A DNA stretch of 64,000 nucleotides, from assembly GCF_003260975.1 (NCBI RefSeq), contig NZ_CP030041.1:6188145-6252144 (forward strand). Reading direction: 5' to 3'. A program made the position numbers and the translations under genes. The notes under the pieces are model-generated. The model saw nothing but the letters and a program-made list of their open reading frames with translations. It did not search any database and was not told the DNA's origin. This document shows positions 52,732-63,166 of this stretch, piece after piece. This stretch comes from Echinicola strongylocentroti. GTDB taxonomy: Bacteria; Bacteroidota; Bacteroidia; Cytophagales; Cyclobacteriaceae. Every line of letters starts with the position of its first letter. Position 1 is the stretch's first letter.

Positions 52732-55700
52732 ATGAGCGCAGATTGCAATCATATTGTTAATATTTTGAACAGGGACGGTACTGGCAGGCCTGATTTGGTC
52801 TTGGGCCATCTGTCTCCCGAAAGTGTAAAACTACAGGATTTTGAGCTTGGGGATTGGTATGCGTTTGCCCTGAATTTTTCTAAACACGTTCTTTTTTATG
52901 CCAAGGAATCGGAGAAAAAGCCTGTGGGGGATTGGGAAAAATTCTTCGGCCACTTTCTGAAAGACACCTCTTGGCTGGACAATTTGGAGGACAAGGAAGA
53001 GCTGGATATGCTAAAAGATTCCTTTGACCAATTTTTAGCCGAGAAAGCCACTACAAAAGACCTTACGCCGCATCTAACGCTATTTGTTTGTTTTATCAAA
53101 TTACTGCAAAACAGCCAGAATCGCTTTAATCAACTTACCAAAAGACACCTTGATTTTTACTATCAAGAAATCCTTCAGATTGAAAAAGAGCCCTTAACGC
53201 CTGATCATGTTTACTTGATATTTGAGCTGGCCAAAAACTTATCTGACGGAAAACTGGAGAAAAGCACTGCGCTGGATGGAGGGAAAGACAGTGCCGGAAT
53301 CAAAAGGACTTACTTGACGATGGAAGAATCCATCATCAATAAGGCACAAGTCGCAGCACTAAAAAGCGTCTATAACGATATCACGGTAGATAAATCAGCC
53401 ATCAAACAACTTGACACATCGGATGCAACAGGAACGATGGTGATGGCTCCCATTGCCAATTCCTATGACGGTCAAGGGGCAGATTTCCCAAAAGAATCGA
53501 ATAAATGGTGGCCCTTTGGATATACCAAAAGCTGCAATGCCTCCACGCAACTACCAACATTACCTACCGCCAAGTTGGGCTTTACCATTGGCAGTCATCT
53601 ATTCAAGCTCGCCGAAGGTAATCGGTGGATTACGCTTACCCTGTTGTTTGAACATGATATTTTGGATAAAACCATCGACCTGGCACTTTTACGGAAAGCC
53701 CTAAAACTAGAACTTACCGGTGAAAAGGGCTGGATAGGTGAGGAAGTGTTTGCGCTAGAAAATGAACCGGAGTTTATGGATGGCCCTGTCGGAAATAACC
53801 AATTGATCCTTCAAATCAACTTAGATGAATCTGCTTCTCCTGTCATTATCTATGATGCCGAGATTCATGGTGGTAATTATGCCGTCCAAACACCCTTGCT
53901 GCGGGTGATTTTTAGGACAGAAAATAAGGAAGGCTATAACCTTTATCGTTTGCTCAATGAAAATGCATTGCATCAGGTCACCGTTCAGACGGATGTTTTT
54001 GGAGTGGAGAATGTGAAAGTGGAAAGTGATTTAGGCCCTTTAAATCCTTCCAAGCCGTTTTTCCCGTTTGGACCGAGGGCATTAAAAGGAGCTAACTTCA
54101 CCCTGCATTATCCAGAAGCAATGTCCAAACCGCTCAAGGACATCAGTTTTAGTATGGATTACCTGAATACGCCGGATGATTTTGTGGAACATTATATGGC
54201 GTATAATGCTCCATCGGTTATTAAAGACATTACAGAAAAACTGGAAAAGGCAGAAGCAGCCAAAACCACACAAAATCGCAAAAACATAGTAAAGGAATAC
54301 TATGACAATAAAATCGTCGAAATACAGGAAGCTGATCGATCAAATGTAATGGTGTCATTACACCAAACGGTCACCAGTGACAACTACTTTCAAGTCAGCA
54401 AGTATCCAGACGATGTTTCCGAAACCCTTAGTTTGTTCCAGAAAAATGGATCCGTTTACTCCTCTGCTTTTAGTTTCGATAACCCTAAATGGGACACAGG
54501 AGAAGATAAAACACTGAAAATCCGATTGGTCAATTCATTCTTACATGAAAAATACCCGCATTACTTCACCATAGCCACCATTAATGGCAGAGAAGGCATT
54601 GACGATGTCGGTGTCCTTCCAAATGAACCTTACACACCACTAGTGGAAAATCTCAGGCTGGACTATACCGCCAAGACAACTGTTGACTTCTGGTCAGAAA
54701 GTGCTGAGAAGAATATTCATCTCATCCATGAAGAGCCATTTGGTCATCTACAGGCCTTTTCACCAGACCAAGCGATAGTCAAAAAGGACCTGACACTAGT
54801 TCCTTCATTTTGCAAGGGAGGGGAGTTATATATAGGCCTGGAAAATGCAAAAGCCCTTCAACAAGTCACCTTGTTGTTCCAGTTTCTGGAAGGGAGCGAA
54901 AATCCAGTTGCCAAAGATATATTCACAGGCAATCAACAGATAAGCTGGCATTATCTAAAAGGGGACCATTGGGAGGAATTGAAAAGTGACCATGTGTTGC
55001 TTAACCAAAGCCCTCGTTTTTTGAAATCAGGAATTTTCCGATTTTCCCTGCCCAAAGACGCCACTAAGGAAAACACCAAACTTCCCACGGGACTTCATTG
55101 GCTCCGAGCGTCCATGAGAAAGCCCTATGATGTGGTTTGTCAGCTGATTGACATCAAGGCCCAGGCTGTAGAAGCGGTATTTGAGGACAACGGCAATACA
55201 GGAGACCATCTTGCCAAAGGACTGGAAGCTGGAACGATCAGCAAGCTGCAGCAACGCCTGAGCAGCATAAAGTCCATTAACCAACCTTTTTCTTCCTTTG
55301 ATGGCAAGGACCAAGAAGGAGACGATGCCTATTACCGAAGGATCAGCGAACGCCTGCGGCACAAAAAGAGAGCCATTACCTTATGGGATTATGAGCACTT
55401 GATTCTACAGCATTTTCCACACGTCTATAAAGTAAAATGCCTCAACCATACCTGTACGGAAGCATTTCAATCTCCGGGGAATGTCACCATTATCTTGGTT
55501 CCAGACACTGTCAAGCAAGCGGTTTTTGATATTTACCAGCCTAGGGTCAGCCAAGCTACCTTAAACGAAGTGGCCACCTTTATCAACGACCTGAACAGTT
55601 TTCATGTCGAGGCCAAGGTCATCAATCCAAATTATGAAGAAGTGAAGGTAGATACCAAAGTAAAGTTTCATGAGGGATTCGATGTAAGCTTTTATCAGAC

Positions 55701-56034
55701 CCAGATGCAGGAAGACCTTAAACGTTTTCTTTCTCCTTGGGCATATGACCAGGCGGAGACCGTGCAGTTTGGGGTGACCCTGCACCGCAGCCAGCTGATT
55801 CATTACTTGGAAGAGCTTCCCTATGTGGATTACTTGGAAGCGGTAAAGCTCAAGAAGCGTAATCCCAGTAGTCCTCCGTGCTCACCGACTTTCGAGGAAG
55901 TATCGACCAAAGACTATATCCGTCCGCTGAATCCCAAATCGATTTTGGTTTCAGCAAAAAAACATACGATAACACCGATCACGCATACTTGTTCCAGTGA
56001 ACCCAACCAATCCAACGAGGAATGTCAACATTAA
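52732..56034 (+). CDS. eCIS baseplate J-like wedge protein (Pvc11-like)
   Basis: 1100 residues. The C-terminal third carries the baseplate-J signature typical of Bacteroidota eCIS (YRRISERLRHKKRAITLWDY, HFPHVYKVKCLNH, then TVKQAVFDIYQPRVSQ and FNDL-type helices). Upstream are beta-rich sections (TLLFEHDILDKTIDLALLRK, LHEKYPHYFTIAT) and a large N-terminal helical part. It should form part of the six-fold baseplate ring linking wedges and sheath start. The last 13 bases overlap the next gene. At 1100 residues it is bigger than the J-like proteins of PVC, indicating added domains. Confidence 0.9.
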   Translation: MSADCNHIVNILNRDGTGRPDLVLGHLSPESVKLQDFELGDWYAFALNFSKHVLFYAKESEKKPVGDWEKFFGHFLKDTSWLDNLEDKEELDMLKDSFDQFLAEKATTKDLTPHLTLFVCFIKLLQNSQNRFNQLTKRHLDFYYQEILQIEKEPLTPDHVYLIFELAKNLSDGKLEKSTALDGGKDSAGIKRTYLTMEESIINKAQVAALKSVYNDITVDKSAIKQLDTSDATGTMVMAPIANSYDGQGADFPKESNKWWPFGYTKSCNASTQLPTLPTAKLGFTIGSHLFKLAEGNRWITLTLLFEHDILDKTIDLALLRKALKLELTGEKGWIGEEVFALENEPEFMDGPVGNNQLILQINLDESASPVIIYDAEIHGGNYAVQTPLLRVIFRTENKEGYNLYRLLNENALHQVTVQTDVFGVENVKVESDLGPLNPSKPFFPFGPRALKGANFTLHYPEAMSKPLKDISFSMDYLNTPDDFVEHYMAYNAPSVIKDITEKLEKAEAAKTTQNRKNIVKEYYDNKIVEIQEADRSNVMVSLHQTVTSDNYFQVSKYPDDVSETLSLFQKNGSVYSSAFSFDNPKWDTGEDKTLKIRLVNSFLHEKYPHYFTIATINGREGIDDVGVLPNEPYTPLVENLRLDYTAKTTVDFWSESAEKNIHLIHEEPFGHLQAFSPDQAIVKKDLTLVPSFCKGGELYIGLENAKALQQVTLLFQFLEGSENPVAKDIFTGNQQISWHYLKGDHWEELKSDHVLLNQSPRFLKSGIFRFSLPKDATKENTKLPTGLHWLRASMRKPYDVVCQLIDIKAQAVEAVFEDNGNTGDHLAKGLEAGTISKLQQRLSSIKSINQPFSSFDGKDQEGDDAYYRRISERLRHKKRAITLWDYEHLILQHFPHVYKVKCLNHTCTEAFQSPGNVTIILVPDTVKQAVFDIYQPRVSQATLNEVATFINDLNSFHVEAKVINPNYEEVKVDTKVKFHEGFDVSFYQTQMQEDLKRFLSPWAYDQAETVQFGVTLHRSQLIHYLEELPYVDYLEAVKLKKRNPSSPPCSPTFEEVSTKDYIRPLNPKSILVSAKKHTITPITHTCSSEPNQSNEECQH

Positions 56035-58841
56035 AAGAACATATCACGATACCCAGGGACATCACGTCCAAAGACGACCTTGATTTTGACTTTTTAAGGC
56101 AAGAGGGCATACGTCATATCCAGGAGTTGGGCAGTAAGCTATGGACAGATTATAATGTCCATGATCCGGGTATCACGATGCTAGAAGTGCTGAGCTATGC
56201 CATTACAGACCTTGGCAATCGCATCAACCTGCCCATTGAAGACCTGATGACACGTAAAGATGTGGGACTGGAAGGGCAGTTTTACCAAGTGGCGGATATA
56301 CTTCCGTCTGCACCGACTTCTGCCAGTGACTATCGTAAGCTGATGATAGACATCGAAGGTGTCAAAAATGCCTGGCTAAAAAAAGAGGATATTACACTCT
56401 ATGCTGATCTCAAAAACGAGAAACTATCCTATGCCCCGATTGCTGACCCGAATGTCAAAGCCCACCAAAAAACATCCTTTACCCTAAAAGGCCTCTATCG
56501 TTTTTTAGTAGAAACTGATAATGCTGACAAGGAATTGCCCGAGTCGCTAAAACAACAAATCTTTAAGTCATTTCATGCCCATCGCAATTTATGCGAGGAG
56601 CTCATTGCGGTAGAGGCAGTAGAAACCGTGCCCATTTCTGTCTGTGCCAATATCGAAGTGGCACCAGAAGCCGATGAGGAGCTGATCCATGCACAAATCA
56701 CCGTGGCCCTAGAAGACTACATGGCACCATCACCGCGGTTTTATTCTCTAAAGGAGATGATCGGTAAGGGATATGGCACAGCAGAGATTTTTGAAGGCCC
56801 CGTCTTATGGCATGGCTTTTTAGATCCAAAAGAATTGGAATCCTCTAAACTCAGAAGGGAAGTAAGGCTGTCCGATATCATCAATATCATCATGGACATC
56901 AAAGGCGTGGAAGTAGTAAAGGAGATCACCCTTGGTCACTGTGATGATAATGATGGCAAAGGAGATACGCCATGGGTTATCTGTGTTCCGGAAAACAAGA
57001 AACCAACGCTATGTTCCAAAACCACCTTGAACTTCTTCAAAGACATCTTACCGGTCAATGTCAACAAGGCACAAGCCCAAGAATACAAGCAAAATATCAT
57101 AAAAGCCCGACAAGATAAGGACTTACTGGCCGGACAGGACAGGTTTCCAGAAATCCCCAAAGGCAACTACGGGGAATGGGGTGCATACAGCAGTATTCAG
57201 CATGATTTTCCCGAGACCTATGGCCTTAGTGACAAAGGACTTCCCCATCAATTGGGCGTACCACGACGGGCACTTGCCAAGCAGCTGAAAGGGTACCTGT
57301 TGTTTTTTGACCAAATCCTGGCGTCTTATTTCAAACACCTTGAAAAAGTCAGTGACCTGCTCTCCATGGACCAAAGTCCACAGATGACGTACTTTACCCA
57401 AGCAGTGAAGGACATTAAAGGTGCCAAGGAGCTTTTTAAAGACGAATCATTATTAGATGACGAAAAGAAACTCTCCGAATCATTGATGGGAATATTGGAT
57501 GATCCGATCACAAGGCGAAATGAGCTTATGGATCATTTGATGGCACGTTTTGCAGAGAACTTTGGGAATTATGCCTTTCTGATGAAGCTGCTTTATGGAA
57601 AAAGTACCGATGAGATTGTGCTGGACAATAAGCTGGAGTTTTTGAAGGATTATAAAGAAATAAGCAAAAACAGGGGCGATGCATTCGACTATTATGAGCA
57701 GCCCAAATCGAAGCTTTGGGATACTGATAATGTGTCTGGCGCACAGAAGCGGATTGCACGCTTGGTGGGGATAAAAGATTATGACCGAAGGAATTTGTCC
57801 GATTCCCTTGTAGAAATCTACAAGTATGAAAGCACAGATGGTGAGAAGGTTTATCGCTGGAGAATCAGTAATGAAGGTGGCAGTATTTTGCTTTCCTCTA
57901 CTACCGATTATCCAAGTTATAATAAAGCCGGTCAGGAAATGTATTTTTCTATTCTAAAGGTAATCGAAACGGACACCAAAAAAATTCAGCACCTTTTGGA
58001 TCCTGAGCATGAGCTTTACCAACGTTTTGATACATCCATTCAGTTGGAGGCATTCCATTTTCACAAAGCCGATACTTCGAATAAATACAGCTTTGATATC
58101 ATCAATCCTGCGATTGAATCTGAGTCAAGCCCTGATTTTATCATTGCAAAGCAATATCACTTTCATAAAGACAAAGCAACTGTAGTGAATGCAGCCTTGG
58201 AATTGATTGATTTTTTGAAGCACAAATTTACAGAGGAAGGAATATTCTTAGTAGAACACATCCTGCTGCGGGCAAGCGAGGATGATGCAGAACACTTTGA
58301 CCAATGGGAAAGCGATGGTAAAGACTTTACGAAGGGGCAATTTCTCCCTTTCTGTTCGGATGATTATGACAGCTGCAAGCTGATCGATCCTTATTCCTTC
58401 AGGGTAAGTATCATCCTTCCTGGCTTCACTTATCGATTTGCCAATAAAGATTTTAGGAATTATTTGGAAAACGTCATTCGTGAGGAACTCCCCGCCCACA
58501 TCGTGGCAAAAATCTGCTGGATTGGATACCGTGAAGGAGAAGAACCGGAGATCAAGCAAGAAGATGTAGAAAATCCGGAGGAGGTAACCTATAAAGAAAA
58601 CCAGCTGGTAAGGTTCGAAAAAGCCTACAAGGATTTTTTGTATGAATTGACTGACATTCACAAACGAAAAGACAATATCGCTTCCATGAACAAATACAAT
58701 GGAACCTTAAATGAGATGATCGCTTCCCTGACCGGACTTCATACCATTTATCCAACAGGTCGACTGTACGATTGTACAGATGAGGAGGAAGATCTGGATG
58801 GGAAATTAATACTAGGAAAAACGAATTTGGGAACTCTATAA
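56022..58841 (+). CDS. eCIS baseplate wedge protein (Pvc12-like)
   Basis: 939 residues. The N-terminus contains LGSKLWTDYNVHDPGITMLE, then LSYAITDLGNRI, a gp6/baseplate-J-related block seen in Pvc12/Afp12-type proteins. The central section is helical with QLGVPRRALAKQLKGYLLFF. The C-terminal part has repeated ILLR-type blocks (FLVEHILLRASEDDAEHFDQ, then SIILPGFTYRFANKDFRNY, and HIVAKICWI). It partners the preceding protein in the baseplate ring. Assigned from order and motif; sequence divergence prevents a finer call. Confidence 0.85.
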   Translation: MSTLKEHITIPRDITSKDDLDFDFLRQEGIRHIQELGSKLWTDYNVHDPGITMLEVLSYAITDLGNRINLPIEDLMTRKDVGLEGQFYQVADILPSAPTSASDYRKLMIDIEGVKNAWLKKEDITLYADLKNEKLSYAPIADPNVKAHQKTSFTLKGLYRFLVETDNADKELPESLKQQIFKSFHAHRNLCEELIAVEAVETVPISVCANIEVAPEADEELIHAQITVALEDYMAPSPRFYSLKEMIGKGYGTAEIFEGPVLWHGFLDPKELESSKLRREVRLSDIINIIMDIKGVEVVKEITLGHCDDNDGKGDTPWVICVPENKKPTLCSKTTLNFFKDILPVNVNKAQAQEYKQNIIKARQDKDLLAGQDRFPEIPKGNYGEWGAYSSIQHDFPETYGLSDKGLPHQLGVPRRALAKQLKGYLLFFDQILASYFKHLEKVSDLLSMDQSPQMTYFTQAVKDIKGAKELFKDESLLDDEKKLSESLMGILDDPITRRNELMDHLMARFAENFGNYAFLMKLLYGKSTDEIVLDNKLEFLKDYKEISKNRGDAFDYYEQPKSKLWDTDNVSGAQKRIARLVGIKDYDRRNLSDSLVEIYKYESTDGEKVYRWRISNEGGSILLSSTTDYPSYNKAGQEMYFSILKVIETDTKKIQHLLDPEHELYQRFDTSIQLEAFHFHKADTSNKYSFDIINPAIESESSPDFIIAKQYHFHKDKATVVNAALELIDFLKHKFTEEGIFLVEHILLRASEDDAEHFDQWESDGKDFTKGQFLPFCSDDYDSCKLIDPYSFRVSIILPGFTYRFANKDFRNYLENVIREELPAHIVAKICWIGYREGEEPEIKQEDVENPEEVTYKENQLVRFEKAYKDFLYELTDIHKRKDNIASMNKYNGTLNEMIASLTGLHTIYPTGRLYDCTDEEEDLDGKLILGKTNLGTL

Positions 58842-58852
58842 TCAATACCGTC

Positions 58853-61800
58853 ATGGCTAATAAACTAAGTACCATAACCACACAGTACCACACCTACAAG
58901 GTGGATCAGGTACTGACCCATACACAGCTTAATGAATCCATCGCTTTTTTTGAGGATCAGGATAGGTTGACGCGTGTATTTTTAAATGGTGTCGGCATCG
59001 TATGTGGATTTAACGTGAGCCGGCCTTATAGCGGAACCGTAAGGATCTCGCAAGGAATTGGTGTCACAACGGACGGAGATATGCTCAAGTTGCTCCAGGA
59101 ATCCAATGACCCCGAGCAACCTGGCTTGGAAATGGTGTCGGGGGCTGTTGACTATACTTTTTATCGTGAGTTTGAAGATCTCAATGGCAACTACACCAAA
59201 TTTACCAAAGACGACGATAGCCAGATTTCCTTGTACGAGATCGTTCCAGTAGCTAAAAGTGTAGAGACGGATACACCGCTAGCTGATTTTGAGAACCTGA
59301 ATGATAGGGTAGTGGTACTTTACCTGGAGACTTTCTCTAAGGAGGCGGAATTGTGTAGCGGGATTGACTGTGACAATCAAGGAGTGGAGCAAGTGGCACG
59401 GTTGAGGGTATTGCTTACCGATGAAGAAGGTGCCGAGCGCTTGCTCGCTGAAGACAATGTCTACCAAAAACTGAACGCCAAGAAAATCTACAGCCAACTC
59501 GGTAAAATCAAGTTGAGACGTGTATTGCTTACAACTACCAATACCCAAGCCCTCCAAAGGCTGGAAAACAGTTATTACGATTCCATAACAGCCACGGAAA
59601 TAGAGAAATTGGCCGATGGGCTTAAGTCCATTGCGGACCTGCTCGGTGCCAACCTGAATGTAAACAGCCTCCAGTTTTTTATGGAACCACCCGGCCCCAA
59701 ATTGGTCAATTCCTTCCAATACCACTACGACTGGCTTCGGGATGTCATTGCGACCTATCATGAGCTCATCGATACCTTGTTTGAGCTCAATGCCACCTGT
59801 TTACCTGATATCGCTGCTTTTCCTAAGCATTTGTTGCTTGGATTTGTGGGCAATAATAATCAAGCAGAACAGTATAGGCACAGTTTCTATAAGTCTCCTA
59901 TCACTGGCGACACCAGCATCACTGCTACGCTACAATCCCTGCTGACACGCCTAAATGTGATGTTGAATGCTTTTCAGGCAACAGGAAATACCATACAAAT
60001 CACCCCGTCCAAATTTCGGGGCGAACTAGGCGAAAGGGCCATTCCATTTTACTATAAGGCCAGTAAGAGCTTATTGGACCACTGGAGCTTTGCCAAGCAC
60101 CAACGTGGACAAACCGATGAAATCCTCCAATATGACCATAAAGTAGACAATCAAGAAGCGGTAAACCTGACTTCACTGGAATATGACCTGACAGAAGTGG
60201 ACTTTTATCGGATCGAAGGACATCAAGGAAATACCGCCGACCAAGCGCTTATAACGCTAAACGATATGGTGCAGCAATACAATTTGGACTTTGATGTAAA
60301 GATCCTCTCCATTAATGAAATAATGGAAAACATCCGTATGGAGGACTACAAATGCCAGTTTGAAGACCTGATGGTCCTTTTGGAAGCTTGGAACCAAGAG
60401 CTGGCCTGTATCGCAGGCAAGATATCCCAATATTTTACGGACATGAAATTAGAAGAGATTCTAGCAGAAGAGGCTGAGGATGAGAAGGTCGAGGTCAAAG
60501 AATCCGAAACGAAGGATACTGTCCGAACCAAAGGGATCGTAGTGTCCCACTCCAAAGAAACGGATAAGGTCTTCCAGATGATCAAGGAAGGCACCATCAA
60601 TTATAGCGAAGCGGCAAGGTACTATCCTGAGTATTTTGCAGGAACCGACACCCGAAAGACAGAAAGTAAAAAGGACTATTTGAATACTATTTCAGATAAC
60701 GTGGTGGCAGAAGAAGGGAAATTTGGAATGGTGGTGGACAAAGTCTTGAAAGATAATGAAGAGCGCTCCCTCACACCAGACCAGTTTAAAGTGCAAGCCC
60801 AAAAAGAGGCTGTACATTACATTGGTGACATTCAGCTTACCGATGCGGTGAAGAAAGCGATCGTGGACAAACCAATCGATATCATCGCCAGCGCCATTGG
60901 CATAGGAGCTAAAATTCCCGAAAAGCTCAGTGACTTGGAAGACAACTATCTCACAGATTATGGAGCATCGATCGATCGTTTGTGCAAGGATCTCAAGGAA
61001 TTTAGAGGACAAGTAAAGAAACTATCGATAAGGGAACAGTACAAAACGGAGTTTCAGTCCCAAGCTATATTTTTCTCTTCCATTTGCTGTGCAGATAAAA
61101 AGCTGGAGGTATTGAAGAAAGAAATAGAGGTTAGGAAAAAGAGTATTTTGGAAGCGCTACAGCTTCATAAATTTGTAGAGCATCATCCCGGCTTGGACCA
61201 TAGGGCAGGAGTGAGCAAAGGCGGCACCTTCGTGATGGTCTATTACGCTAACCCCTCAGAGAACCTATCGAACGGCTCAGAAGGCATAGAAGATGAAGTA
61301 AAAGGTAAAGGTGTATCAAAGGAATCAGATGTACGCAATAAGATTACGCTGATCAAAGCCATTGAGGAAGAAAAGGAAAGGTCAGTTCGTACTGGCAATT
61401 TTGTGAAATACGATGCTCTCTTGGAAGAAATGGTCAAGGCTGGAGAAATCTCCAAAGAATACCTGTTAAAAGATTCCAGGCTAATCAAAGGCTATGGCAA
61501 AAACTATAAAACCACGCTGAAAGATAAGACCGTTGTAGCGGATTTCATGCTTCCGTATCGCTGTTGCTCAGATTGTAACCCGATCAACTTTATCGTGCCA
61601 AGACCAGTGGTGTTTCTTAACCTTGGTACGGAAACGTATTGTTTAGGCTTGGAGCAAGACCCTATATCCTTTGAGGTGATTCCAAAAGATGCCACTGTAA
61701 AAGTGGAAGAAGGGGTGACGGGAGTAGTGATATCAGGACAGTTTATCAGCATCGACCCAGAAGCATTCAACCCAGAACTGATCGGAAAACCCATCAGCTT

Positions 61801-63166
61801 CACGGTCAATGGCGAGCCTACAGACGCACAACTTATCGTGCACGAAGCACCGTTGTTTACCATTAAGCTGCCAGAGCAGCCTGTGATAAGCGGCTTGGAG
61901 GTTACATTCGAACCGTCACAGACTATTGATGGGGCGGCGTATGAATGGGATTTTGGTGATGACAATGGCTCTGAGGATGAAGCCCCTAGTCATACCTACG
62001 ATTTGCCTGAAGAAGTCAAATCCGTAACGGTTTCACTGACCATCACGCCCGAAAACGGTGCATGTCCCCGTACGGTTACCGAAGAGCTAGAGATTGGCCA
62101 TATCATCATCGATGATACCGTTGATTTGGCACTTGAACCCAATGAATTCTGTCGTGGCAGAGAAAGCACACCAACGCCATTTGACGTGGTACCGGAAGAT
62201 GGTAAAGTGGCCGGTACAGGAGTGACCACCAATCAGGAAGGAAAATATGTATTTGATCCCAATATGGTGCCGCAAAGCCAATTGGGTAGGGATATCACCG
62301 GTTTTACCGTAAATGGCCAATCGGTGGATTTGGTGGTCAGGGTTTTCCAAAGCCCGACTTTGTTGATTGACACCAAAGTAGATGACCATGGTCCCAATGA
62401 AGGCTATACGGTAACCTTTACCATTACCAATCCTCCAAGTGCTGCCAAAGAGTACCAATGGATCATTGATGGCAAGGAACAGGAAGTCACTGAAGAAACC
62501 AGCTTTAGTCAATCCTTCAATCCAGATGTAAAATCAGTATCGGTCAGTGTGAAGGCCCATCTTGGAAATATTTGTGAAGAAGCTTCCTCGGATGAAATTA
62601 CGGTAGCGTTAGATGAAAAAACGGAGGGGAATTGTACCGAACTTGGTAGAGAAGAGGTGGCTAAAATGATTGGCACCCATCAGGAATTTATCAATTCGCC
62701 ACAGTTTAAGGAAATGGGCAATTGGGGGCAGGATACCATGATGGAGGCCTTCGAGGCAATGAATTCAATCGATCAAAAATTGGCTGATTTCCAAAATGGA
62801 AGTGCTAACAATAGTTTGCTGGGAATTTTTGATGAGCAGTTTACCAATTTGGTTTCTTACCTCATTGAAATGCATCCTGGAGATGGGGCCGATGCGCCAA
62901 TGAAGAGTTTATACAGGGATAACGTTCGTTTATTTTACTTGATATTGAGATGTCAGGAGCCAAGAATCCTGATAGAATCGAAAAAGGTATTAAACCAATT
63001 AACCGATAAAATCACCAGTGATTTCAATTTACTGGAAGAGGGCAAGGTGAACTGGGACCCAAATAAAACCATGGGCTCCTTTTATGAGGAAACCACACCG
63101 TATTTTGAAGGAGTGGATTTTATTATGGAAGCGATTAAAGAGCAAACGAATATCCTTGGCCAGTGA
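58853..63166 (+). CDS. very large eCIS protein with tandem Ig/PKD modules, fibre-position candidate
   Basis: 1437 residues. The N-terminal ~260 residues (SIAFFEDQDRLTRVFLNGVG, VCGFNVSRPYSGTVRISQ) look like a baseplate-attachment region. Residues about 480-900 are largely charged helix with likely coiled coil (LEEILAEEAEDEKVEVKES and others). Residues about 921-1082 and 1090-1250 are two copies of a 160-residue unit, each with a Cys-containing start, an FTVNG block and a second beta domain; copy one has a PKD signature YEWDFGDDNG near 1030, degenerate as YQWIIDGKEQ in copy two. A helical C-terminal domain follows. By gene order it fills the slot between Pvc12- and Pvc14-like genes, which in PVC and Afp is the tail fibre, so receptor binding is inferred. 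A baseplate cage role is an alternative. Confidence 0.7.
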   Translation: MANKLSTITTQYHTYKVDQVLTHTQLNESIAFFEDQDRLTRVFLNGVGIVCGFNVSRPYSGTVRISQGIGVTTDGDMLKLLQESNDPEQPGLEMVSGAVDYTFYREFEDLNGNYTKFTKDDDSQISLYEIVPVAKSVETDTPLADFENLNDRVVVLYLETFSKEAELCSGIDCDNQGVEQVARLRVLLTDEEGAERLLAEDNVYQKLNAKKIYSQLGKIKLRRVLLTTTNTQALQRLENSYYDSITATEIEKLADGLKSIADLLGANLNVNSLQFFMEPPGPKLVNSFQYHYDWLRDVIATYHELIDTLFELNATCLPDIAAFPKHLLLGFVGNNNQAEQYRHSFYKSPITGDTSITATLQSLLTRLNVMLNAFQATGNTIQITPSKFRGELGERAIPFYYKASKSLLDHWSFAKHQRGQTDEILQYDHKVDNQEAVNLTSLEYDLTEVDFYRIEGHQGNTADQALITLNDMVQQYNLDFDVKILSINEIMENIRMEDYKCQFEDLMVLLEAWNQELACIAGKISQYFTDMKLEEILAEEAEDEKVEVKESETKDTVRTKGIVVSHSKETDKVFQMIKEGTINYSEAARYYPEYFAGTDTRKTESKKDYLNTISDNVVAEEGKFGMVVDKVLKDNEERSLTPDQFKVQAQKEAVHYIGDIQLTDAVKKAIVDKPIDIIASAIGIGAKIPEKLSDLEDNYLTDYGASIDRLCKDLKEFRGQVKKLSIREQYKTEFQSQAIFFSSICCADKKLEVLKKEIEVRKKSILEALQLHKFVEHHPGLDHRAGVSKGGTFVMVYYANPSENLSNGSEGIEDEVKGKGVSKESDVRNKITLIKAIEEEKERSVRTGNFVKYDALLEEMVKAGEISKEYLLKDSRLIKGYGKNYKTTLKDKTVVADFMLPYRCCSDCNPINFIVPRPVVFLNLGTETYCLGLEQDPISFEVIPKDATVKVEEGVTGVVISGQFISIDPEAFNPELIGKPISFTVNGEPTDAQLIVHEAPLFTIKLPEQPVISGLEVTFEPSQTIDGAAYEWDFGDDNGSEDEAPSHTYDLPEEVKSVTVSLTITPENGACPRTVTEELEIGHIIIDDTVDLALEPNEFCRGRESTPTPFDVVPEDGKVAGTGVTTNQEGKYVFDPNMVPQSQLGRDITGFTVNGQSVDLVVRVFQSPTLLIDTKVDDHGPNEGYTVTFTITNPPSAAKEYQWIIDGKEQEVTEETSFSQSFNPDVKSVSVSVKAHLGNICEEASSDEITVALDEKTEGNCTELGREEVAKMIGTHQEFINSPQFKEMGNWGQDTMMEAFEAMNSIDQKLADFQNGSANNSLLGIFDEQFTNLVSYLIEMHPGDGADAPMKSLYRDNVRLFYLILRCQEPRILIESKKVLNQLTDKITSDFNLLEEGKVNWDPNKTMGSFYEETTPYFEGVDFIMEAIKEQTNILGQ

